Origin: Hyphomicrobiales bacterium
GTDB taxonomy: Bacteria > Pseudomonadota > Alphaproteobacteria > Rhizobiales > Rhizobiaceae
Assembly: GCA_900467745.1 (NCBI GenBank)
Contig: UBQW01000001.1
Span: 110,006-174,005, forward strand
Reading direction: 5' to 3'
DNA length: 64,000 nt
Made by a program: the position numbers and the translations under genes. How positions within the stretch are numbered: position 1 is the stretch's first letter; every line of letters begins with the position of its first letter. The notes beneath the pieces were generated by a model, which saw only the letters and a program-made list of their open reading frames with translations, was not told the origin of the DNA and did no database searches. Below, in pieces: positions 54,890-63,967 of this stretch.

Positions 54890-56935
54890 TTAAGCCGTCG
54901 GCTCCGTCCACAGGCGCGTATCGATGGCGAGCGGCGCGTAGTCGTTCCACTGCGCGAGCTTCTCGCGGTAGTGGCGACGATAGCTCGCATCGTCCTCGAA
55001 CTCGCTGAGCGTCTGCACCAGCTCGGCGCCGATCTCGTAATAGGCCTCGAGGTTGCTGAGGTCAGGCGTCGGCGTTTCGCCGCGCTCGGCTTCGCCCTGC
55101 ATCTGCCAGAACAGCTGTTCCAGACGACGGGCGAGACCCGGAATATCGCGCAGCGCACTGCCCTCGCGCTTGTCCTTCAGCGACTGGCGAATGGCCGCCA
55201 GGCTCGCACGATCCTTGAAGAAGCCAATGGCGCGCTTGACGTAATCATCAGGCCCGCTGCAGGCAAGCTCCGGCACGCCGGCGGCGGCCACGATGCTGTT
55301 GCAGAAGCGCGAGGCAAAGCTCTTGCCCGGGACCGTGAGCACCGGCAGACCCATGGTGATCGCGTCGCCCGCGGTCGAATGGGCGCCGTAGGGGAAGGTG
55401 TCGAGGAAGAGATCGGCAAGCGCAATGCGCGCCAGATGATGCGCGTTCGCCGCCTTCGGCGCGAAGATGATCCGCGTGGCATCGATGCCGGCCTTGACGG
55501 CGGCCTGCACGAGGCGGTCGTTCACGGCATCGTCTGCCGCGAGCAGCCAGAGCACGCTGCCCGGCGTCGCAGCCAGGATCGTCATCCAGCGCGCGAAGCA
55601 CGGCTCGCTGATCTTCTGCATGCCGTTGAAGCAGGCGAAGACGAAAGCATCGTCAGGCAGACCGGCCTGCGCGCGCGTCGGCTGCGCCGCGATCACCCGC
55701 TTGCGGTCGATCGGCTGGTTGCAGGCGATCCGCAGAACCTTTTCCGTATAGTAGATCTCGTTTTCGACGGGCACGATCGTCTCGTCGGCGATCATGTACT
55801 GGTGCACGGGGCTACCCATCGAACCGGGATAGCCGCAGAAATTGACGATGACAGGCGCCGGACGATAGGCGAACAGCTTCGTGCGGGCATGCTTGGTGTA
55901 ACCGTTGACGTCGATCAGGATATCGATCTCGTCCTTGCGGATCAGGTTGGCGGCATCGGTGTCGCTGAGCGTGCTGATATCGCGCCAGCCATCGACGGCC
56001 GCCTTGATGCGCTCCTGCGTCGCGTCACCGGTGCGCGGCTCACCGCAGTAATAACCGAAGATCTCGACCGTCGTCTTGTCGTGCAGCTCCAGCACTTCGC
56101 TGAGCGCGAAGCCGACGGCGTGATCGCGCAGATCCGACGAGACATAGCCGACGCGCAGGCGCTGGCCGGTGCCCGTCTTCACGCGAGCAGGCTTGCGCGG
56201 GAAGGCGGAAAGGTTCGGGCGACCAACGAGCGTCTTGTTGTAGCGATAGGCCTTGGCCAGCTGATAGAGCGGGTCGTCGGCGTAGCAGGAAAGCGTCAGC
56301 GTCGACATGGCATCGAGCAGCTGGCGGGCACTGACGTGAATCGACGGTGTCAGGATCGGCCACTTGCACTGCCGCTGGCGCAGCGACGTCCAGTGCTGTC
56401 CGGCTTCCGGCCGGTTCGGCTGCAGCTCGATCGCCTGCCACAGCGTGGTTTCGGCAGCCTCCAGCACGTTGCCGCCTTCGAGAACGCGGCCGATATGCTG
56501 AAGCGTCATCAGGCGATGCTCGATGCGCTCGCTGGTGATGTCGCTGGTCATCTCGACATAGCTGCGCCATTGCTCGACGGCCTGATGGCCGAGACCGCAA
56601 TCCTCAAGCGCACGGCCGAGGTTGATATGCGCCGGGCCAAAACGCGGATCGATCTTCAGGCAGGCACGCAGCGCGCTGATCGCGCCGGCCACGTCGCCGG
56701 CATTACGCGATACCACGGAATAGTTGAAATAGGCGAGATGCAGCAACGGATTGCTGTCATTGAACGCGATCCATGTCTTGTAGAGCTCGGCCGCCTGCTG
56801 CCGTTGATCGGCGTTCGCGAGACCTTCCGCGATGGCGATCAGGTCGCCAAGCGACAGGCGTTGATGGCGTGCCTGCTCCAAAATGTTTGCGATTGGAGAG
56901 ACTTGGCTCGATGCAATGGCGGTGTTCGCGTTCAT
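54890..56935 (-). CDS. TPR-containing GT41 (OGT/SPINDLY-like) glycosyltransferase
   Basis: A 681-residue protein. Residues about 40-170 form TPR-like helical repeats (GDVAGAISALRACLKIDPRFGPAHINLG is a full TPR). Residues about 255-600 match the O-GlcNAc transferase family: LRVGYVSSDLRDHAVG, DEIDILIDVNGYT, APVIVNFCGYPGSMGSP, FACFNGMQKISEP with VLWLLAA, and DTFPYGAHSTAGDAITMGLPVLTVPG. No signal peptide, so it is cytoplasmic and would modify proteins before export. Such enzymes add sugars to Ser/Thr (or Asn in the HMWC branch). Its leftward neighbours are a giant Ser/Thr-rich repeat protein upstream and glf downstream. Confidence 0.92.
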   Translation of the reverse strand: MNANTAIASSQVSPIANILEQARHQRLSLGDLIAIAEGLANADQRQQAAELYKTWIAFNDSNPLLHLAYFNYSVVSRNAGDVAGAISALRACLKIDPRFGPAHINLGRALEDCGLGHQAVEQWRSYVEMTSDITSERIEHRLMTLQHIGRVLEGGNVLEAAETTLWQAIELQPNRPEAGQHWTSLRQRQCKWPILTPSIHVSARQLLDAMSTLTLSCYADDPLYQLAKAYRYNKTLVGRPNLSAFPRKPARVKTGTGQRLRVGYVSSDLRDHAVGFALSEVLELHDKTTVEIFGYYCGEPRTGDATQERIKAAVDGWRDISTLSDTDAANLIRKDEIDILIDVNGYTKHARTKLFAYRPAPVIVNFCGYPGSMGSPVHQYMIADETIVPVENEIYYTEKVLRIACNQPIDRKRVIAAQPTRAQAGLPDDAFVFACFNGMQKISEPCFARWMTILAATPGSVLWLLAADDAVNDRLVQAAVKAGIDATRIIFAPKAANAHHLARIALADLFLDTFPYGAHSTAGDAITMGLPVLTVPGKSFASRFCNSIVAAAGVPELACSGPDDYVKRAIGFFKDRASLAAIRQSLKDKREGSALRDIPGLARRLEQLFWQMQGEAERGETPTPDLSNLEAYYEIGAELVQTLSEFEDDASYRRHYREKLAQWNDYAPLAIDTRLWTEPTA

Positions 56936-57102
56936 GGACGTCCTACGGCAAGGCGGCCGGATGGCCTGGTGTCAACAGACGCACGAAAGCGTCGGGCTCC
57001 TTGCTATCGGATAGAGCTTGCGTCGGGCTGGCTGATTGGCCCGCGAAACTGTGCAGAACGCCTGAAATCAAGGCTGTCTGGCTCGATCTGCCAAAACGCA
57101 AA

Positions 57103-57129
57103 ACGCCGCCCGATGTGATCGGGCGGCGT
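57103..57129 (-). terminator. Terminator of the repeat-protein gene
   Basis: ACGCCGCCCGAT (57103-57114) pairs perfectly with ATCGGGCGGCGT (57118-57129) around a GTG loop, 24 bp beyond the stop of the giant gene. The leftward transcript continues into a TTTTGCG stretch. Confidence 0.9.
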
Positions 57130-57152
57130 CCTTATTTCGGTTTGGTTCCGGC

Positions 57153-60100
57153 TTACGGGTTCAGCGCTGCGTAGGCTGCGAGAACCGCGTCGACCTGGGC
57201 CGAGTTCAGAGCCGGCACCTGCGTCGAGGTGAAGGCGCCCAGCTGGTCGCTGTTCATGGCCGCGATGTCTTCGGTCTGCAGTCCGGCCAGAGCCTTGTTG
57301 CTGATCGCCGCGATTTCGTCGGTCGTGAAGGTCGAGATGTCCTCGCTGGACATCGCGGCAATCTCCGCCGAGCTCATCACCGCGATCTGGCTGCTGGTGA
57401 AGGCCTGAACCTGATCGGAGGTCATTGCCTCGATCTGGGCCGTCGTCAGCGAAACCACCTGGCCGGTCTTCAGGCCAGCGACCTGATCCGTGGTCAGGAC
57501 CGCGATATCGTCGGTGCTGAGCGCCGCGACCTGCTTGGCGGTCAGGACACCGAGCTGATCGGTGCTCATGGCGACCATCTTGTCGGTCGACAGCGAGGCG
57601 ATCTGGCTGGTGGTCAGAAGCGCGATCTGGTTCGTCGTCAGAGCCTTGAACTGATCGGTGCTCATTGCCTCAATGCTGGCCGCGGAGAGTTCCGTGATAG
57701 CCTTGGTGCTGATGGCCGCGATCTCGTCGGTGGAGAACGAGCCGATATCGTCCGTATCCATCGCGCCGATCTGGGCGGCGGTGAGAACCGCGATCTGACC
57801 GCTCGTCAGTGCCTTGACCTGATCCGACGTCATGGCGGTGATCTGGTCCGTGGTCAACGAAGAGACCTGGGTCGACTTGAGCACAGCGACGTTGTCGGTG
57901 GTGAGAGCCGCGACTTCGTCGGTGGTCAGCCCCTTGACCTGGACCGCCGTCAGCGCACCGACCTGATCCGAAGACAGGAGAGCGATGTTGTCGGTCTTGA
58001 TCGCGGCAAGCTGGCCGGTCGTCAACAGGGCGATCTGGCCGGTCTTCAGAGCCTTGAACTGATCGCTGCTCAGCACGCTGATATCGTCAGTGCTCAGGCC
58101 GGTCAGCGCCTTGGTGCTGATCGAGGCGATCTCGTCTGTCGTGAAGGACGAGACACCATCGGTCGACATGGCGCCGAGCTGGGCCGAGTTCAGCACGCCG
58201 ATCTGGGTGCTGGTCAGGGCCTTGATCTGATCCGACGACATCGCCGTGATCTGCGCCGTGGTGAGAGCGGCCACCTGGTCGGTCTTCAGCAGCGCCACGT
58301 TGTCGGTGGACAGAACCGCAACGTCAGCAGCGCTGATTGCCGCGATCTGCTTTGCTGTCAGAGCGCCGATCTGGTCGCTGCTGAGGGCACCTGCCTTATC
58401 GGTCGTGAGCGACGCGATCTGAGAGGTGCTGAGCAGTGCCACCTGACCGGTGGTGAGCGCAGCGAACTGGTTCGTGTCAAGCGCTTCAAGCGTGTCTGTC
58501 GACAGAGCCGCGATGATCTTGGTGTTGATCGCCGCGATTTCGTCGGTCGAGAAGGTCGCGATGTCATCGGTGGACATTGCAGCGAACTCGTCGGCGGTCA
58601 GAACACCGACCTGACCGCTGGTCAGGGCCTTGATCTGGTCGGAGGTCATGGCGCCGATCTGCGTGTTGTTCAGAGCGGAAACCTGGCCCGAGCTCAGCAG
58701 GGCGATGTTGTCGGTGCTGAGTGCCGCGACTTCGTCCGTGGACAGTGCCGCGATCTGCTTTGAGTTCAGGGCGCCGACCTGTTCGCTGCTCAGAAGAGCG
58801 ACGTTGTCGGTGGACAGCGCGGCGATCTGGCCGGTGCTGAGCAGAGCGATCTGGCTCGACTTCAGAGCCTTCACCTGGTCGCTCGTCAGCGCGTTGACAT
58901 CGGCGGTGCTCAGACCGGCAAGTGCCTTGGTGCTGATGGCCGCGATTTCATCGGTCGAGAACGAGGTGATGTCGTCGGTGGTCATGACCGCGAGCTGGGT
59001 CGAGGACATTGCACCGATCTGGTCGGCGGTCAGTGCCGTGACCTGATCAGCCGTCAGCGCATTGAGCTGGTCGGTGGTCATGGCCGCGATCTGGCCGGTC
59101 TTCAGAAGTGCGACGTTATCCGTGGAGATGACGGCGATGTCATCCGTGGTCAGAGCGGCGATCTGCTTGGAGCTCAGGGCGCCGAGCTGATCGCTACCCA
59201 TTGCAACCATCTTGTCGGTCGAAAGCGATGCGACCTGGCTGGTGGTGAGCAGCGCCACCTGGCTCGACTTCAGGGCGGCGAACTGCACCGTATCCAAAGC
59301 TTCGAGGCTGTCGGTGGAGAGCTGTGCGATGACCTTCGTGCTGATCGCGCCGACTTCGTCGGTCGAGAACGTCTGGATGTCGTCGCTCGACATTGCACCG
59401 ATCTGGGCAGCCGTCAGAACCGCGACCTGACCGGTCGTCAGTGCCTTGACCTGATCGGTGGACATGGCGTCGATCTGAGCCGTCGTCAGTGCCGCTACCT
59501 GCGTGCTCTTCAAGAGACCGACATTGTCGGTCGAGATCGCGGCAACGTCATCCGTCGACAGCGAAGCGAGCTGGCTGGTGCTCAGCGCCAGGATCTGGTC
59601 GCTCAGCAGCTTGGTGATGTTGTCGGTCGTCAGCGCGTTGAGCTGGATGGTGCCCATGGCTGAGATCTGGCTGGACTTCAGAGCAACGACCTGGTCGCTG
59701 CTGAGGCCGTTGACCGCTTCCGTGGTGAGACCCGAGAAAGCCTTCGTGCTGATCGCAGCGATTTCGTCGGTGCTGAAGGTCGCGATGTCCTCGCTCGACA
59801 GAGCATGCAGCTGACCGGAGGTCAGTGCGCCGACCTGCGTGCTGGTCAGAGCCTTGACCTGGTCGGACGTCATCGCGTCGATTTGCAGGCTGCTCAGCGA
59901 GGCAATCTGCGTCGTCTTCAGGATGGCGACATTGTCGGTCGTCAGGGCAGCAAGTTCATCCGTCGAGAGAGCGGCGATCTGCTTGGAGTTCAGGGCACCG
60001 ACCTGGTCGCTGCCGAGAGCAGCCACCTGATCCGTCGTCAGCGATGCAACCTGGCTGGTGGTCAGAAGCGCGATCTGGGTCGACTTCAGAGCCTTGACCT

Positions 60101-62390
60101 GATCGCTATCCAGCGCAGCGAGGCTGTCGGTGGACAGCTGTGCGATGGCCTTGGTGCTGATCGCACCGATTTCGTCGGTCGTGAACGTCTTGATGTCGTC
60201 GCTCGACATCGCGCCGACCTGGCCGGCCGTCAGGGAGCCGACCTGTACGCTCGTCAGGGCCTTGACCTGATCGGTCGAGAGGTAGCCGATCTGAGCCGTC
60301 GTCAGGGAGGCGATCTGTGCCGTCTTCAGAATTGCGACGTTGTCGGTCGAGATAGCGGCAACAGCGTCGCTGGAGAGACCGGAGATCTGCTTGGAGGTCA
60401 GGGCGCCGACCTGGTCGCTCTTCAGGAGAGCGATGTTGTCGGTGGAGATGGCGCCGAGCTGAGCGCTGCTCAGAAGGGCGATCTGGCTGGACTTCAGCGC
60501 AACGATCTGGTCGCTGCTCAGTGCAGCAACGTCGTCGGTGGAGAGACCCGTCAGAGCCTTGGAGCTGATGGAGGCGATTTCATCCGTGGTGAACGAGCCG
60601 ACGCCATCCGTCGACATTGCGCCGAGCTGTGCGGAGCTGAGGACGCCGATTTGGCTGCTGGTCAGGGCCTTGACCTGGTCGGACGACATCGCAGTGATCT
60701 GTGCCGAGCTGAGCGCCGCGACCTGCGTGGTCTTGAGGATAGCGATATTGTCGGTCGTGAGCGCGCCGATTTCGTCAGCGGTGAGCGCTCCGATCTGCTT
60801 GGAGTTCAGGGCGCCGACCTGGTCGCTGGTCAGGAGAGCGACATTGTCGGTGCTGAGCGCGGCGATCTGGCCGGTGCTGAGCAGAGCGATCTGGCTCGAC
60901 TTCAGGGCGATAGCCTGGTCGCTTTTCAGAGCGCCGATGGCGTCGGCCGACAGGCCGGAGAGAGCCTTGGTGCTGATCGCTGCGATTTCGTCGGTCGTGA
61001 AGGTCGCGATGTCGTCGGTGCTGAGGGCAGCGAGTTCCGACGAGGTCATCGCACCGATCTGGGCGCTGGTGAGTGCGGAGATCTGCTCGGAAGACATTGC
61101 GCCGATCTGGCCGTTGTTCAGAGCGGCGATCTGGCCCGTCTTCATGGCGGCAACGTTGTCGGTGCTGAGAGCGGCGACATTATCGGTGGTGAGAGCTGCA
61201 AGCTGCTTCGAGGTCAGGGCGACGACCTGGTCGCTCTTGAGCGCTGCGACCTTCTCCGAACCCAGCGATGCGACCTGCGAGGTGGTCAAGAGAGCGATCT
61301 GGCTGGACTTGAGCGCTGCGAACTGCGTGGTGTCGAGGGCTGCGAGCGTCGCGGTCGAGAAGCCGGCCAGCGTCTTGGTGCTGATGGCGGCGATCTCGTC
61401 GGTGGTGAAGGTCGCGATGTCTTCGGTGGTCAGCGCGCCGAACTGTGCGGAAGAGAGAACAGCGGTCTGCGAGGAGCTGAATGCGCCGACCTGGTTGACG
61501 TCGAGTGCTGCGAGCTGGTCGGTGGTGAGGGCCGCGACCTGTGTCGTCTTCAGCGCGACGATCTGGTCGGTCGAGAGCGATGCGATGACGTCGGTGGAGA
61601 GCGAAGCAAGCTGCTTGGAGCCGAGAGCGCCAATCTGCGCGCCGGTGAGAACACCGAGAAGATCGGAATTCAGCGCGCCGAACTGGGAGCTGCTGAGAAG
61701 AGCGATCTGGCTGGTCTTGAGCGCGATGATCTGGTCGCTGTTGAGCGCTGCCATGCTATCGGTGGTAAGGCCGCTGAGAGCCTTGGTGCTGATGGCCGCG
61801 ATCTCGTCGGTCGAGAACAGAGCGATGCCGTCGGAGGAGATGGCGCCAAGCTGAACCGAGGTCAGTGCAGCGGCCTGCGAGGAGGTGAACGCAGCGACCT
61901 GGTCCGTGGAAAGGTTGGCGATCTGTGCGGAGGAGAGCGCACCGAGCTGCGTGGTCTTCAAAACGGCGATCTGGCCGGTCGTGAAGGCAGCGACGTCTTC
62001 CGTACCCATCGCAGCGATCTGCTTGGAGGTAAGAGCGGCAACCTGGCCGGTCGAAAGAGCGCCGATCTGCTCGGACGAGAGGTTCGCGACTTCAGTGGTG
62101 GAGAGAGCGGCGACCTGCGCGGTGGTGAAGCCGCCGAGCTGTGCCGTGGAAAGAACTGCCAGCTGCTCGAGCTTGAGGCCAACCAGCGCGGTCGCCGTTA
62201 CGGCGCTCATCTGCTGGGAGGAAAGAGCAACGAAGTCCTGGGTTTCGATCGCGCCGAGCTGCGTGGAGCTCAGTGCCTTGATCTGCGTTGTCGTGAGCTG
62301 TGCCACGTCATCGGATGTCAGGTTCGCGATCGCGGTCGTCGACAGCGCCCGGATCTGATTGACGGTCAGAGAAGTTACAATGGAAGTCAT
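57153..62390 (-). CDS. Giant octapeptide-repeat protein (1745 residues), unknown function
   Basis: Almost the whole protein is an 8-residue repeat of the form x-A-L-(S/T)-(S/T)-x-(Q/E/D)-(I/V/L), for example GALSTGQV AALTSKQI, about 215 copies. I find no Cys, Trp or His, and Arg, Pro and Tyr are almost absent; Ser/Thr is about a quarter. The S/T-x-x-Q/E pattern is a helix N-cap box, so short stacked helices or a solenoid are plausible; a beta-solenoid is the alternative. No signal peptide, RTX repeat or membrane segment is visible. The ATG follows AGGGG. A surface or secreted adhesin-like role is my guess from size, repetition and the neighbouring GT41 enzyme and glf. I do not recognise a named family. 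Confidence 0.9.
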   Translation of the reverse strand: MTSIVTSLTVNQIRALSTTAIANLTSDDVAQLTTTQIKALSSTQLGAIETQDFVALSSQQMSAVTATALVGLKLEQLAVLSTAQLGGFTTAQVAALSTTEVANLSSEQIGALSTGQVAALTSKQIAAMGTEDVAAFTTGQIAVLKTTQLGALSSAQIANLSTDQVAAFTSSQAAALTSVQLGAISSDGIALFSTDEIAAISTKALSGLTTDSMAALNSDQIIALKTSQIALLSSSQFGALNSDLLGVLTGAQIGALGSKQLASLSTDVIASLSTDQIVALKTTQVAALTTDQLAALDVNQVGAFSSSQTAVLSSAQFGALTTEDIATFTTDEIAAISTKTLAGFSTATLAALDTTQFAALKSSQIALLTTSQVASLGSEKVAALKSDQVVALTSKQLAALTTDNVAALSTDNVAAMKTGQIAALNNGQIGAMSSEQISALTSAQIGAMTSSELAALSTDDIATFTTDEIAAISTKALSGLSADAIGALKSDQAIALKSSQIALLSTGQIAALSTDNVALLTSDQVGALNSKQIGALTADEIGALTTDNIAILKTTQVAALSSAQITAMSSDQVKALTSSQIGVLSSAQLGAMSTDGVGSFTTDEIASISSKALTGLSTDDVAALSSDQIVALKSSQIALLSSAQLGAISTDNIALLKSDQVGALTSKQISGLSSDAVAAISTDNVAILKTAQIASLTTAQIGYLSTDQVKALTSVQVGSLTAGQVGAMSSDDIKTFTTDEIGAISTKAIAQLSTDSLAALDSDQVKALKSTQIALLTTSQVASLTTDQVAALGSDQVGALNSKQIAALSTDELAALTTDNVAILKTTQIASLSSLQIDAMTSDQVKALTSTQVGALTSGQLHALSSEDIATFSTDEIAAISTKAFSGLTTEAVNGLSSDQVVALKSSQISAMGTIQLNALTTDNITKLLSDQILALSTSQLASLSTDDVAAISTDNVGLLKSTQVAALTTAQIDAMSTDQVKALTTGQVAVLTAAQIGAMSSDDIQTFSTDEVGAISTKVIAQLSTDSLEALDTVQFAALKSSQVALLTTSQVASLSTDKMVAMGSDQLGALSSKQIAALTTDDIAVISTDNVALLKTGQIAAMTTDQLNALTADQVTALTADQIGAMSSTQLAVMTTDDITSFSTDEIAAISTKALAGLSTADVNALTSDQVKALKSSQIALLSTGQIAALSTDNVALLSSEQVGALNSKQIAALSTDEVAALSTDNIALLSSGQVSALNNTQIGAMTSDQIKALTSGQVGVLTADEFAAMSTDDIATFSTDEIAAINTKIIAALSTDTLEALDTNQFAALTTGQVALLSTSQIASLTTDKAGALSSDQIGALTAKQIAAISAADVAVLSTDNVALLKTDQVAALTTAQITAMSSDQIKALTSTQIGVLNSAQLGAMSTDGVSSFTTDEIASISTKALTGLSTDDISVLSSDQFKALKTGQIALLTTGQLAAIKTDNIALLSSDQVGALTAVQVKGLTTDEVAALTTDNVAVLKSTQVSSLTTDQITAMTSDQVKALTSGQIAVLTAAQIGAMDTDDIGSFSTDEIAAISTKAITELSAASIEAMSTDQFKALTTNQIALLTTSQIASLSTDKMVAMSTDQLGVLTAKQVAALSTDDIAVLTTDQVAGLKTGQVVSLTTAQIEAMTSDQVQAFTSSQIAVMSSAEIAAMSSEDISTFTTDEIAAISNKALAGLQTEDIAAMNSDQLGAFTSTQVPALNSAQVDAVLAAYAALNP
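57200..62200 (-). repeat. Twelve 408-bp higher-order repeats within the giant gene
   Basis: A marker octad pair (STDEI AAISTK) recurs every 17 octads. On DNA, its codons (reverse of CTTGGTGCTGAT) start near 57290, 57697, 58105, 58513, 58921, 59329, 59736, 60146, 60553, 60963, 61372 and 61782, a spacing of about 408 bp throughout. The first ~200 residues are a more degenerate copy, and the last unit is cut short by the C-terminus. Confidence 0.9.
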
Positions 62391-63259
62391 GGACGAGCGC
62401 CCCTCGCGTTAGCTGATCAAAAGACATCATCCCGCTTCGTCGGTCAGACGCGCGCAGCCGCACTTAAGCCAGCCACACGGCGTCGTCGGCATCAACGATC
62501 CGGGTTTCCTGTCGGAACAAAATTGGGTCAAACTAAACATGGCTCGGACGAGCCAGCGCAAAAGGAGGGCATCATGCGCCCAGAGCCAAAGCGGCTCTGA
62601 TCCCTACGCCAGTGAACGCGAAATTCTTAACCCCCAGCACCATTTACCAGCGTCCATCATGGACCCACCGGCCAACCGCGCCCCTCGGCAGAGCTATCGC
62701 GAGCAGTAAAACTCTTATTCGGCAGTCTTTAATTTCGAGTTAACGTCGACTGTAGCTGAGCTGCACTCTTGTTACAGATTCGGTCGCCGGAAGTTTAAAT
62801 CGCCATTTTTTTAGATGCAATTGGCACACTACGTATTTTTTTAAGCCGAAACCGGACAGTCGACTGGCGATTGCAACAATGATCACCCACACCAAACAGG
62901 ACTTACCGCATCCCATCAAAATGATAGAACAGGAAGGAGAAAAAACCCTCCCCAAACATGTTTTGCTTCATTAATCGCAAGATGAGCTATTAGAAATATT
63001 ATAGAAATAACGCAAAATCATCATGAAGCAGCAAGTTACATGATGATTCGAAGCGTCGGATAATAAATGTCGGCGCGTTGCTCCAGCAGCATAGCCCCGC
63101 CCACCGTCAACAATTTCCAACCATTTTTGGGCCATTCCCGCCAATCGGACCTGGGCGGGCGGTAAGAATGCTGCAGCGCACACCGATTCGCGCCCGAAGC
63201 AAGCCCGGCACAAGTAAAATAGCGTTCATGGAGCTATATGGGTGATAGGGACGACCAGA
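62391..63259. promoter_or_regulatory. 869-bp divergent region between repeat protein and putative glycosyltransferase
   Basis: No convincing gene. From about 62700 to 63060 it is AT-rich with T and A runs (for example near 62800 and 62835), unlike the flanks. A hairpin CAGAGCC (62581-62587)/GGCTCTG (62593-62599) overlaps an eight-codon frame at 62574-62600 that has a strong AAGGAGG before its ATG. TGCTTCAT (62964-62971) and ATGAAGCA (63023-63030) are widely spaced complements. The promoters of both flanking genes must lie here. Confidence 0.5.
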
Positions 63260-63967
63260 ATGCGACTGTCTATATTGATTAGAGGCCATAACTTTCTTGA
63301 GAAGGATCGTTTCGGCCTGCCGATGGACGGGCGGGACAACGCCACGTCCTTGCTTGAGAACGTGATCGCGCCCATCCGCGCGAAGAACCCTGATGCAACC
63401 GTCTATCTGGCGACATATGAAAGCCCGGCGCTGGCCGAGCTGCAGGAAAAATTCGCGCCATGCGAACTGATCTTGCTCGACCCCAACGGCAGTTCGCAGG
63501 CCGAGACCTACAAGGAAGCGCTGAAGCACGTCTTCCAGAAGACCGAATACGACGCGCTTGTCGTGGTCCGCTTCGATCTGGCTTTCAAGAAGCCGTTCGA
63601 CGCCTGGAACCTGAAGATCGACATGAACAGCATCCACTTCACCTGGAGAGAATATCGCGACTACTGGCGCGATCACCGCCGTGTCGGCGATGCCATCCAC
63701 GTGATCGGCAAGGCCGCCATTCCAGCCTTCCATAACGCGCTGATCATGAACCAGCTGGCCGGCCGCGGCCACCTGCATATGATGTACTATTACCTCCGCA
63801 CGATGCACGACAATCTGAAGTTCATCGAGGACGGTTACTTCGATACCAACACGCTGTTCGCGAACCCCGAATGCGTCAACCCGCTCTACACGGTCTTCAA
63901 CCGGCCGCGGCTGACCAGCATGGCAGGCAGCACCGGAATGGTTCTGCACGAAATCCGCGCGGAATAA
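63260..63967 (+). CDS. Putative glycosyltransferase-like protein
   Basis: A 235-residue soluble protein starting RLSILIRGHNFLEKDRFGLPMDGR. It has alternating strand/helix segments and a VVVRFDLAFKKP block that resembles the nucleotide-sugar-binding R-x-D region of some GT-A-like enzymes, but no exact family match that I can vouch for. The ATG at 63260 follows AGGGA; an in-frame GTG at 63242 is possible. It diverges from the giant repeat gene and, with GT41 and glf nearby, may belong to the same glycan or protein-modification locus. Confidence 0.68.
   Translation: MRLSILIRGHNFLEKDRFGLPMDGRDNATSLLENVIAPIRAKNPDATVYLATYESPALAELQEKFAPCELILLDPNGSSQAETYKEALKHVFQKTEYDALVVVRFDLAFKKPFDAWNLKIDMNSIHFTWREYRDYWRDHRRVGDAIHVIGKAAIPAFHNALIMNQLAGRGHLHMMYYYLRTMHDNLKFIEDGYFDTNTLFANPECVNPLYTVFNRPRLTSMAGSTGMVLHEIRAE

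Noticed and set aside
57153..62390. CRISPR array or satellite-like non-coding repeat
   Set aside because: The repeats are contiguous, 24 bp and 408 bp in period, without unique spacers, and keep one open frame throughout with a conserved protein pattern.
59805..62600. A 931-residue open frame opposite the giant repeat gene
   Set aside because: The repeat protein's periodic codons keep the complementary frame open; the predicted protein (GGQCADLRAGQS-like) is a mirror of the repeat with no family character or matching start site.
62539..62709. A 56-codon frame in the region upstream of the repeat gene
   Set aside because: No ribosome site precedes its ATG and its composition is not coding-like.
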